A DNA stretch of 37,639 nt from the IMG/VR virus record IMGVR_UViG_3300009285_007532, positions 1-37,639 of that record; one strand, given 5' to 3'. This document shows, one piece after another, positions 31,729 to 37,639 of the stretch (position 1 is its first letter; each line of letters opens with the position of its first letter). Both the position numbers and the translations under genes were made by a program. Source of the stretch: a virus. The notes below the pieces were generated by a model that did not search any database, had not been told where the DNA came from, and saw only the letters and a list, made by a program, of their open reading frames with translations.

Positions 31729-32006
31729 CTGAGATTGACGGACAGACTGAGTGGGTATTAACTCAGCTCAAAGCTGGGCGAAAGATCACGCCCCAGGATG
31801 CCATGAACGAACGGGGAATTATGAGGCTGGGAGCCAGGATATGGGACTTGCGTCAAGCCGGCGTGGATATCAAGAGCCGCATCAAAACAGTGCTCAATCG
31901 TTTTGGCAAAAAGTGCCGGGTAGCTGAGTATTATCTGGAGCCTCCCAAATCGAAAGTTCCGCCAGGTTTTCTGTTCGAGACCCGTCAATTAGCACAAGTG
32001 CATTAG
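31725..32006 (+). CDS. Winged helix DNA-binding protein (HTH_39-like)
   Basis: This 93-residue protein has a helix-turn-helix (WVLTQLKAGRKITPQDAMNERGIMRLGARIWDLRQAG) as in small phage proteins placed near replication genes. It overlaps RusA by four bases (ATGA). It may regulate or help load the replication complex; no more can be said. Confidence 0.7.
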   Translation: MTEIDGQTEWVLTQLKAGRKITPQDAMNERGIMRLGARIWDLRQAGVDIKSRIKTVLNRFGKKCRVAEYYLEPPKSKVPPGFLFETRQLAQVH

Positions 32007-32028
32007 TTCGGAATATAACAGGAGATGA

Positions 32029-33063
32029 ATGATGTTCAAAATAGTTGACTGGGTTGATTTATATGAAGTCAACGACCGCGGCGATCCGGCCAAGCCGGGG
32101 GAGTCCCTGCGACGCAAACCATTAGATTACATTCGTCTGCGAAATCACGGGCGGGCGGTAGGCCTTGGCTTTCGCCGGATGCAATCGCTGACCAGAGACA
32201 AGCGGCTCACCTGGGATACCTTCGGGAAGTTTTGCAAGCTGCTGGAGATAGCAGGGGCAGCCCCGGGCAGCCAGCGGGGAATGCTCCTTAACGAGAAGGG
32301 ATTGCCGGCATCTGTTGAGGACCTGGCGTTCCTGTTCGACGTGCCGGTTGATGATATGCAATTTACCATGGACGTGCTCTGTGATCCCCTGGTCCATTGG
32401 GTTCATAACAACGGGCAGTCCCCCTCGCCTGTCAATAACTCTGAAGTTCCCAACAGCTCCGGGAATCTCCGGAAATTTACCGGAAACCCGGAAGATTCCG
32501 GAAAATCTCCGGAAACAGAAAAAAAAACTACAAATCGGTATGAACCTCAAAAACAAGCCAGAAATGGCGTTTCCCGGGAATCTCCGGAAAATCTCCGGAA
32601 AGCTCGGAAAACCCGGGAAAAAATCTGCCGCTTAAATAACCGAACTGAAGTTAAACTGAATAGAATTAAAGAGTCTTCTAACGTTAAGCCTAGCATTAAG
32701 AAGCATTCTTCCTTCCAGTCCTTGTCGGACCGGAATAAAAATCAAACGGGGGAGAAGATCGGTTCGGCACGGCCAGAAACCAGATTGAGCCTTATCTGTC
32801 AGAAGTTCGCCCTGGCAGCCACAGAGATCATCAACAAACGCTGGCCGCGTAAACATGAACAAATCGAGATGGATGCTCAGGACTTGGTTAGCCTAGCTCG
32901 GCACGTGGCCTGCGAATGTCCCGATTCCGAGCGGCTCAAAGACCAATTGGACAAACTGCTCGAGCTGCTCAGAGAGAAAGCCGCGTGCCCCAGGCTAAAC
33001 CCCGGCAGTTTTTTCGCCGCGGCTATGAAACGCTTCCCATCCTGGCGAAAAAGAAAAAAGTAA
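32029..33063 (+). CDS. Replication initiator-like protein (O position)
   Basis: This 344-residue protein has an N-terminal helical, winged-helix-like domain (about 1-130) and a C-terminal helical domain (about 245-344, ICQKFALAATEIINKRW...LVSLARHVACEC). A low-complexity linker lies between them. The DNA of the linker holds an array of about ten CCGGAAA-like units with 10-11 bp spacing. Lambda O likewise carries its iterons inside its gene, so this is the likely initiator and origin. No helicase or loader was recognised nearby. AGGAG upstream; two ATG codons in a row (32029 and 32032). Confidence 0.6.
   Translation: MMFKIVDWVDLYEVNDRGDPAKPGESLRRKPLDYIRLRNHGRAVGLGFRRMQSLTRDKRLTWDTFGKFCKLLEIAGAAPGSQRGMLLNEKGLPASVEDLAFLFDVPVDDMQFTMDVLCDPLVHWVHNNGQSPSPVNNSEVPNSSGNLRKFTGNPEDSGKSPETEKKTTNRYEPQKQARNGVSRESPENLRKARKTREKICRLNNRTEVKLNRIKESSNVKPSIKKHSSFQSLSDRNKNQTGEKIGSARPETRLSLICQKFALAATEIINKRWPRKHEQIEMDAQDLVSLARHVACECPDSERLKDQLDKLLELLREKAACPRLNPGSFFAAAMKRFPSWRKRKK
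32458..32620 (+). repeat. Iteron-like array, candidate replication origin
   Basis: CCGGAAA-type units begin near 32469, 32480, 32488, 32498 and 32509, and again near 32574, 32584, 32595, 32604 and 32613. The spacing is 8-11 bp, about one helical turn. The two blocks flank an A-rich segment from 32516 to 32570, a possible unwinding region. The array lies inside the initiator-like gene. Confidence 0.6.
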
Positions 33064-33081
33064 ATAAGAACGGAGAAAATA

Positions 33082-33258
33082 ATGGTATATATGAAACAAC
33101 ACTTCGAACAATGTTGTTTAAATTGCCGATGGTCGAGCATGACCGAATTGGGGCAAATAGGGTCTTTAGGTTGTAAACATAATCCACGGCCAGAAGGCGT
33201 TAAGGCTGACCGCAAAGTTTCTCCAAACGGCATTTGTGAATATTGGAAAAAAGATTAA
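33082..33258 (+). CDS. Small cysteine-rich protein
   Basis: This 58-residue gene starts at ATG 33082 after GGAGA. The protein has CCLNCRW near the start, GCKHNP in the middle and ICEYW near the end, the pattern of a small phage zinc-finger protein. It lies between the initiator gene and a KOW/SH3-like gene, and its end is before the next start. Function unknown. Confidence 0.7.
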   Translation: MVYMKQHFEQCCLNCRWSSMTELGQIGSLGCKHNPRPEGVKADRKVSPNGICEYWKKD

Positions 33259-33287
33259 TCAACCCCCGCGGAGAAATAGGCAAACAA

Positions 33288-33542
33288 ATGAACCCGACTG
33301 AAGCCATCGTTGGTACGAGGGTAAAAGCCCTGTTCAATTTTGCCGGCGTTCCCAGGAACACTAAAGGCGTTATCGATGAAGATTACGGCACAGGCGTTAT
33401 GGTAGCTTGGAATTTGAAAGATAGACCATTGCCAGAAGGCTATACCTGCTTTGATGGGAAGCCAGCTTGCATAACCGGCATTCTCAGAGACGGCTTCGAC
33501 AAAAACACAGAACTACACTTGCTCGAAAAGATAGCTGGATGA
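33288..33542 (+). CDS. Small SH3-like beta protein
   Basis: This 84-residue protein is mostly beta (VGTRVKALFNFAGVPRNTKGVIDEDYGTGVMVAW), which resembles a KOW or SH3-like barrel. I chose ATG 33288, since an upstream TTG overlaps the previous gene. The ribosome site (AGG, seven bases) is modest. Function unknown. Confidence 0.6.
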   Translation: MNPTEAIVGTRVKALFNFAGVPRNTKGVIDEDYGTGVMVAWNLKDRPLPEGYTCFDGKPACITGILRDGFDKNTELHLLEKIAG

Positions 33543-33566
33543 TCACCGTTATCAAGGAGAATAATA

Positions 33567-33746
33567 ATGAGCCCGGCTACTGTAGAACGAGCGATCTGGA
33601 GAGAATTGCGAGAAATCACATGCAACAAGAAGCTCAGATTGAAGGACATAACGGAATGGAGAACCAGTGAGTTTCAGTCGCAAGAAGGCGAAAAGCTAGT
33701 ATTTTTGCCGGGGTTGAAGGTATGGGTAGCATACAAAGAGAATTAA
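33567..33746 (+). CDS. Small phage protein, unknown
   Basis: This 59-residue gene has a strong AAGGAGA site six bases before ATG 33567. The protein is a helix pair followed by beta strands (CNKKLRLKDITEWRT...VFLPGLKVWVAYK), a type I recall as common and unassigned in phage early regions. Three bases separate it from the DUF4326 gene. Confidence 0.7.
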   Translation: MSPATVERAIWRELREITCNKKLRLKDITEWRTSEFQSQEGEKLVFLPGLKVWVAYKEN

Positions 33747-33749
33747 AGC

Positions 33750-34088
33750 ATGAAAACCACCGTCGTCAATGTCCGCCACCACGAGTTCGATGTCTATATC
33801 GGGCGGAGAATAAATACTCCCCGCTGTCGTTTCATGGCCAGTAAATGGGCGAATCCGCATAAGGTCGGGCCAGGTTGTACCCTGAAACAATCTCTGCAAA
33901 GATACGAAACCGATACCAGGAACAATCCTGTGCTTATGGCCGCCCTACCGGAGCTTGTCGGAAAACGGTTAGGCTGCTGGGATGTAAAAGAGCCGATTAG
34001 CGAAGTACAGGCTAACCCCGTGTGCCACGGCGAAATCCTGTTAAAATTATTACAGGAAATGAAATCCAAGGAGCAAAAAAATGTCTAA
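33750..34088 (+). CDS. DUF4326 family protein
   Basis: This 112-residue protein fits DUF4326: FDVYIGRRINTPRCRFMASK leading to WANPHK at the start, and LPELVGKRLGCWDV with NPVCHGEILLKLL at the end. The conserved Cys and His suggest metal binding. The family is widespread in phages and its function is unknown. It overlaps the next gene by eight bases. Confidence 0.85.
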   Translation: MKTTVVNVRHHEFDVYIGRRINTPRCRFMASKWANPHKVGPGCTLKQSLQRYETDTRNNPVLMAALPELVGKRLGCWDVKEPISEVQANPVCHGEILLKLLQEMKSKEQKNV

Positions 34089-34275
34089 AACAAAAAAACT
34101 TCCCCAACAGGTAATCGTCAGATGGGAGATTGACAACAGTGGAGAGTATTATCTTGAAGTAGTACCATTATCTAATTTAGCTTTAATGGGCCTTCAAGAT
34201 GAGACTTGTATGGTTGGTATCTATAATCTTAGTCGGAAACAAAAGGTAATCAACAGAACAACTTTTGTAGGATAA
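34081..34275 (+). CDS. Small beta protein, unknown
   Basis: This 64-residue protein is mostly beta (VIVRWEIDNSGEYYLEVVPLSNL; VGIYNLSRKQKVI) and starts inside the DUF4326 gene after AAGGAG. It ends just before structured element C. Function unknown. Confidence 0.6.
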   Translation: MSKTKKLPQQVIVRWEIDNSGEYYLEVVPLSNLALMGLQDETCMVGIYNLSRKQKVINRTTFVG

Positions 34276-34281
34276 GAATAA

Positions 34282-34423
34282 CCCCTGCGGCGGCGTGGAC
34301 CGATGACGATAGCCCCCCATGATGCAAGATCCACGGCGTAATCATGGAGGACATACTCACATGCCGGTACAAGAGCTATCTAGTGTTGATTACATTTATG
34401 CGTAAGGAATCCGGCCCGCAGGG
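34282..34423 (+). ncRNA. TIR-closed structured element C
   Basis: CCCTGCGG (34283-34290) pairs with CCGCAGGG (34416-34423). As in element B, CGGCGTGG and GATGAC follow the 5' end and GGAATCCGGCCCGCAGGG forms the 3' end. CGTGGA (34293-34298) can pair with TCCACG (34330-34335), and the interior otherwise differs. No gene with good signals lies inside. Small frames (for example from ATG 34344) were not accepted. Confidence 0.5.
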
Positions 34424-34467
34424 ATGTCTGATTTATCCTGAGCGAAGGTGAAGGAAAGGAATGCTGA

Positions 34468-34728
34468 ATGACAGACGCAGAATTGATTAGAACACTGGCG
34501 GCGGCATTAGGCTGGTGCGTAACTGACGAGGATGGATTCTCAGCAGATTTCAACTACAAAAGTTTACCATCCTGTGCTTTCCTTCAATCTGACCGATGGT
34601 TTATTACCGCCGGAGAAGATTGCGATTACGATGAACCTTTTGAGCCTTTCCATAATCCGAATCACGCTAGATTGGCGATAGAATTGTTACTGGAGAAACT
34701 GCAAGTGGAGCGAAAAAAGAATGGCTGA
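34468..34728 (+). CDS. Small acidic phage protein, unknown
   Basis: This 86-residue protein is acidic (FITAGEDCDYDEPFEPFHNP) with N- and C-terminal helices. It resembles small unassigned phage proteins with a LIRxLAxxLGW start. AAGGAAAGG precedes the ATG, and the gene overlaps the radical SAM start by eight bases, so the two are probably coupled. Confidence 0.65.
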   Translation: MTDAELIRTLAAALGWCVTDEDGFSADFNYKSLPSCAFLQSDRWFITAGEDCDYDEPFEPFHNPNHARLAIELLLEKLQVERKKNG

Positions 34729-35512
34729 TATTAAAATCACCGGAACCAAAGAATGGGCCATGCATAATATCAATTGTTGCCTCGGATGCAGCCACGGATG
34801 TATCTACTGCTATGCCCGGACCAATGCTATGAGGTTCGGCAGAATCAAAAGCGGCGAAGAGTGGACCACTGCGCGAATCAACCAGAAGGCTGTAAACCGT
34901 ACTTATCCTAAGTATAAAGGCACAGTGATGTTCCCGACCACGCATGATATCATACCGACTAATCTGGACGCCTGTATCATCGTCCTGAGAAAGCTACTGG
35001 TAGCCAGCAATCGCGTACTTATTGTCAGCAAACCACATGAGAAGGTCATCAAGTTGCTCTGTCATCTATTCCAAGACTACAAAGCACAGATACTCTTTCG
35101 ATTCACGATCGGAGGATGTATGTCTAGGACTTTGTCGTTTTGGGAACCATACGCACCATCTTTCACGGAACGACAGGCAAGCTTGCAATTCGCATACGAG
35201 CATGGCTATTCCACATCGGTAAGCTGCGAACCATTGCTTGATCCAGATATAGTTGTTTCACTAATCAAAAGAGTAGAATGTTATGTCACCGATTCAATTT
35301 GGATCGGAACGGCAAGGCATCTCCGACAACGCACAAAATGGACATTACCCCCGTGGAACACAGAGCTTCTCAAATTGGAAGCCTGGCAAACCACAGACCG
35401 AATATTTGAAATATATGATGAGCTCAAAGACAACCCGAAGATCCGCTGGAAGGATTCGTACAAGAAGGTACTGGGCTTAGAGCAACCGGAAAAGGCAGGG
35501 ATGGATGTATGA
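34721..35512 (+). CDS. Radical SAM protein, spore photoproduct lyase-like cluster motif
   Basis: The CX3CX2C motif is visible as Cys23, Cys27 and Cys30 (CSHGCIYC), which binds the [4Fe-4S] cluster that cleaves S-adenosylmethionine. The protein has 263 residues, about the size of one partial TIM barrel. The CSHGCIYCYAR form is close to that of spore photoproduct lyase-like and related proteins. The likely substrates are nucleotides, DNA or RNA, but the chemistry is not known. It is coupled to both neighbours by short overlaps. Confidence 0.88.
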   Translation: MADIKITGTKEWAMHNINCCLGCSHGCIYCYARTNAMRFGRIKSGEEWTTARINQKAVNRTYPKYKGTVMFPTTHDIIPTNLDACIIVLRKLLVASNRVLIVSKPHEKVIKLLCHLFQDYKAQILFRFTIGGCMSRTLSFWEPYAPSFTERQASLQFAYEHGYSTSVSCEPLLDPDIVVSLIKRVECYVTDSIWIGTARHLRQRTKWTLPPWNTELLKLEAWQTTDRIFEIYDELKDNPKIRWKDSYKKVLGLEQPEKAGMDV

Positions 35513-35979
35513 GATACGCTTCAAATACAGCAGTTAGCGAGGACCGTAGCCGAGCAGAAATCGAGCAGATGCTTATGAAGTATGGAGCTGATGAGTTCGG
35601 TTACATCACACGGGCAACAGAAGCGATGATAGGTTTCCAATACAAAGGCATTCGCGTACAAATGACTGTTCCTTTACCGAGTTCGACAGACAAACGGTTC
35701 CACGAAACACCGACAGGCCGGCAAGTTCGGTCAGATAATAAAGCCTTCGATGCCTGGCAAAAGGAAATTCGCCGCCGCTGGCGGAGCCTATGCCTGGTAA
35801 TAAAAGCTATGCTGGTTGGAGTGGATGACGGGGTGATGACGTTTGAGCAAGCCTTTATGCCCTATATGGTTTTAGGCAATGGGCAGACAGTTGCTCATTA
35901 TTTTCTGCCAGGGATTCAGAAGGCTATAAAACTAGGAACGGGGCTCGGAAGCATGAAACAGTTGGCAATGCTACCCTAG
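35509..35979 (+). CDS. Widespread phage/plasmid protein, unknown
   Basis: This 156-residue protein starts with YASNTAVSEDRSRAEIEQMLMKYGAD and continues as alpha/beta, a pattern I recall from many phages and plasmids without known function. The ATG overlaps the radical SAM stop (ATGA). It may be a DNA-binding or regulatory factor. Confidence 0.75.
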   Translation: MRYASNTAVSEDRSRAEIEQMLMKYGADEFGYITRATEAMIGFQYKGIRVQMTVPLPSSTDKRFHETPTGRQVRSDNKAFDAWQKEIRRRWRSLCLVIKAMLVGVDDGVMTFEQAFMPYMVLGNGQTVAHYFLPGIQKAIKLGTGLGSMKQLAMLP

Positions 35980-35990
35980 AAAGGAAAGCC

Positions 35991-36173
35991 ATGATAAGTA
36001 TCGATGACAGTAGCCAGCGATGCATAAAATGCGGATGTACTGATGATGATTGTGATCAATGTATTGAGGCTCGGGGTTATCCGTGTTGGTGGGTTGCTCC
36101 AGATAAATGCAGTCGCTGTTTTGACAAAAATGGAAATCCAAAACCAGCCAAAACACCATCGAAAAGCAGTTAG
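35991..36173 (+). CDS. Small zinc-finger protein
   Basis: This 60-residue protein has Cys pairs CIKCGC, CDQC and CSRC around a Trp pair (CWWVAPDKC), a typical small phage zinc knuckle. AAAGGAA precedes the ATG. Function unknown. Confidence 0.7.
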   Translation: MISIDDSSQRCIKCGCTDDDCDQCIEARGYPCWWVAPDKCSRCFDKNGNPKPAKTPSKSS

Positions 36174-36215
36174 AAATATTGCCTGAGAGTGAAAAAGGGT
36201 AAAGGAGTATCCGAA

Positions 36216-36755
36216 ATGACATGTATTGCGGCAGTTATTGATAAAGGAATTGTCTATATGGGGGCTGATTCAGTTGGAGCGGAAGTAGAAACATATCACA
36301 CATTGCCGCGGAAGGACCCCAAGGTCTTTCTACGAAAATCATTTATTTTCGGTTTTACTGATTCCTTTCGGATGGGACAACTCTTAGCTCATAAGCTGGA
36401 GATTCCAAGGTTGCCTGAAGATGGAGTATCTCACAAATGGATGTGTACGGAGTTCATAGATAATGTTCGCACCTGTTTGCAAAAAGGCGGCTGGGAGAAA
36501 AAAAAAGAAGAACGTGAAAGTGGCGGTACTTTTTTAGTTGGCATCGCAGGACATCTCTATGTAATCGAGGCTGATTTCCCGGTTGGCATTCCAAGATATG
36601 AATATGTAGCTGTGGGCTGTGGAAGAGATTGTGCCATGGGTTCCCTGCATTCCACTAAAGGACAACAACCTAAGATCAGAATTAAAAAAGCCCTAGCAGC
36701 GGCTGAAGAGTTTAGCGGTTATGTAAGAGGCCCATTTGTGATTCTAAAAGCCTAA
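36216..36755 (+). CDS. Proteasome beta/HslV-like Ntn hydrolase
   Basis: The 179-residue protein starts MTCIAAVIDKGIVYMGADSV, matching proteasome-fold proteins in which the Thr after the initiator Met becomes the catalytic N-terminal nucleophile (Thr2). GADS and the late VAVGCGRDCAMGSL and RGPFVI segments agree with the beta-sheet core. Related phage proteins form a known but uncharacterised group. AAGGAG nine bases upstream supports ATG 36216; the longer start at 36189 would bury the Thr. It may degrade a host or phage protein or process itself. Confidence 0.72.
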   Translation: MTCIAAVIDKGIVYMGADSVGAEVETYHTLPRKDPKVFLRKSFIFGFTDSFRMGQLLAHKLEIPRLPEDGVSHKWMCTEFIDNVRTCLQKGGWEKKKEERESGGTFLVGIAGHLYVIEADFPVGIPRYEYVAVGCGRDCAMGSLHSTKGQQPKIRIKKALAAAEEFSGYVRGPFVILKA

Positions 36756-36775
36756 AGGTGAAAAGGAAGGCAACA

Positions 36776-37303
36776 ATGAGTTGGATACAAACCTACAGCG
36801 GTAAGCTGATATATCCGCTAAAGCTGACAGATGATCAAGTGGATATAGTGGATATTGCCCATGCCCTAGCAAATCTTTGTCGCTTCAATGGTCACTGCAG
36901 GAAGTTTTATTCTGTTGCTGAACATTGTCTACGGGTTTGTGCGTTACTCCCTGATGATCTGCAACTTTGGGGATTGTTGCATGATGCGGCCGAGGCCTAC
37001 ACCGGGGATATTATCGATCCTATCAAAAGAAGACTGGAGTTGGACAAGCTGCCATATTTTGTATACGAAGATGAGATAATGGTGGTGATAGCACGGCGTT
37101 TTGGCCTTGTTCTTCCTTGCCCTTTAGTAGTCAATCATGTTGATAAGATATTACTTGCCACTGAGACTAGGGACCTGATGAAAAGACCTTCGAATCCCTC
37201 GGAATCATTGCCTGCCCCCTTGGTAGATAAATTATGTGAAATATTGTCGTCAGAACTGGCAGAACAAGCCTTTCTGAAAAGGTTTGAGGAATTGACATCC
37301 TAA
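36776..37303 (+). CDS. HD-domain phosphohydrolase (YfbR-like)
   Basis: The 175-residue protein has the HD motif set: AHALANLCRFNGH, EHCLRV (His50), the LHDAAEAYTGDI box (His69-Asp70) and a later Asp in NHVDKIL. This places it with 5'-nucleotidase YfbR and similar HD hydrolases that act on dNMPs or other phosphates with a metal ion. It could adjust the nucleotide pool during infection. AAAGGAAGG upstream supports ATG 36776. Confidence 0.85.
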   Translation: MSWIQTYSGKLIYPLKLTDDQVDIVDIAHALANLCRFNGHCRKFYSVAEHCLRVCALLPDDLQLWGLLHDAAEAYTGDIIDPIKRRLELDKLPYFVYEDEIMVVIARRFGLVLPCPLVVNHVDKILLATETRDLMKRPSNPSESLPAPLVDKLCEILSSELAEQAFLKRFEELTS

Positions 37304-37327
37304 TGTGGAAAGTATTTTCGAGGAAGT

Positions 37328-37513
37328 ATGGCTGCTTATCCTGAAAAGGAGTTTGGGTGGATATATCTCGGCAAATTGCGACCGTCTCGGAGAGGCCAAC
37401 GCTGCCGGATAATCTGCAAAGCCGGGATCTGGGGTCCGAACGGTATATGCATCGAATTTGAAGATGGATTTTGCATTCTTACATTGATGCACTCGATCGA
37501 GAAAATCAAATGA
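37328..37513 (+). CDS. Small beta protein, unknown
   Basis: This 61-residue protein ends the accessory run. It is beta-rich (YLGKLRPSRRGQRCRIICKAG, ICIEFEDGFCIL). AGGAAG lies close to the ATG. Its stop TGA overlaps an ATG at 37510 (ATGA). Confidence 0.6.
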   Translation: MAAYPEKEFGWIYLGKLRPSRRGQRCRIICKAGIWGPNGICIEFEDGFCILTLMHSIEKIK

Positions 37514-37639
37514 AATCCCTACAGCCAAAAGCAAAAGGCCCCGCGAGTTTATCATCGTTGGCTATCCAGCTCCTGGCCTGTCTGCCAATATGCTTCGGGT
37601 CCTCCGGAGGGGGTAGCCGGTATGCGGGTCAAAGCGAGG
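37510..37639 (+). CDS. Short coupled frame running into the window end (junction)
   Basis: This frame starts by ATGA overlap with the previous gene and remains open to the end. If bases 1-13 are the same as the last 13, it would stop at TAA 19-21 after 45 codons. The sequence (MKSLQPKAKGPAS ... LLACLPIC) has a hydrophobic part and a Cys pair. It contains the start and ribosome site of the other junction frame, so it may be a short coupled leader rather than a protein of its own. Confidence 0.4.
   Translation, partial: MKSLQPKAKGPASLSSLAIQLLACLPICFGSSGGGSRYAGQSE
37622..37639 (+). CDS. Small junction-spanning protein, 5' part
   Basis: ATG 37622 is preceded by GGAGGGGG (37606-37613) with an eight-base spacer, one of the strongest ribosome sites of the window. 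The frame runs off the end and, by the shared 13 bases, continues at 2-148. The upstream palindrome CCTCCGGAGG (37601-37610) could hide the ribosome site in a hairpin. Confidence 0.5.

Overview
The window looks like the complete genome of a temperate siphovirus, about 37.6 kb, probably a circular or circularly permuted molecule. The first 13 bases are repeated as the last 13, and two reading frames stay open across that junction. One of them has a strong ribosome binding site just before the end. Nearly everything is on the + strand except a short lysogeny block. No host gene is present. The host cannot be named from the sequence; the tyrosine integrase, the many small zinc-ribbon proteins and the REP-like repeats made me think of Planctomycetota, but this is a weak inference.

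Layout. 0.3-8.8 kb is packaging and head: small and large terminase (lambda gpA family), a zinc-ribbon protein, a gpW-like connector, portal, a fused S78-like protease/major capsid protein, a DUF2190 decoration protein and a head-tail joiner. 8.9-10 kb holds a small membrane protein and a lipoprotein with spanin-like topology, the only lysis candidates. 10.2-13.2 kb holds a fibre with SHAEG repeats and baseplate-like proteins. 13.2-18.5 kb follows the lambda order Z-U-V-G-T-H, with the tail chaperone pair joined by a canonical A AAA AAC frameshift site. 18.5-21.8 kb carries tail-tip proteins, two of them cysteine-rich. 21.8-26 kb is the lysogeny and switch region: a tRNA-Val-like attP, integrase, two leftward membrane proteins, an XRE repressor, divergent promoters with palindromic operators, a ribbon-helix-helix protein and an excisionase-like protein. 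26-27 kb is a REP-rich scar with a 103-bp exact duplication and an initiator-type tRNA-Met. 27-37.6 kb is the early region: DUF2303, ParB-like, RusA, an initiator gene with an embedded iteron-like array, and an accessory run including DUF4326, a radical SAM protein, a proteasome-like Ntn hydrolase and an HD hydrolase.

The most unusual content is not protein coding. There is an H-type pseudoknot between capsid and decoration genes, a duplicated leader hairpin before two virion genes, three related elements of about 100-165 nt closed by co-varying terminal inverted repeats in the early region, a pair of identical 17-bp palindromes 42 bp apart inside the head operon, and the predicted frameshift in the tail chaperone. 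No endolysin was recognised.
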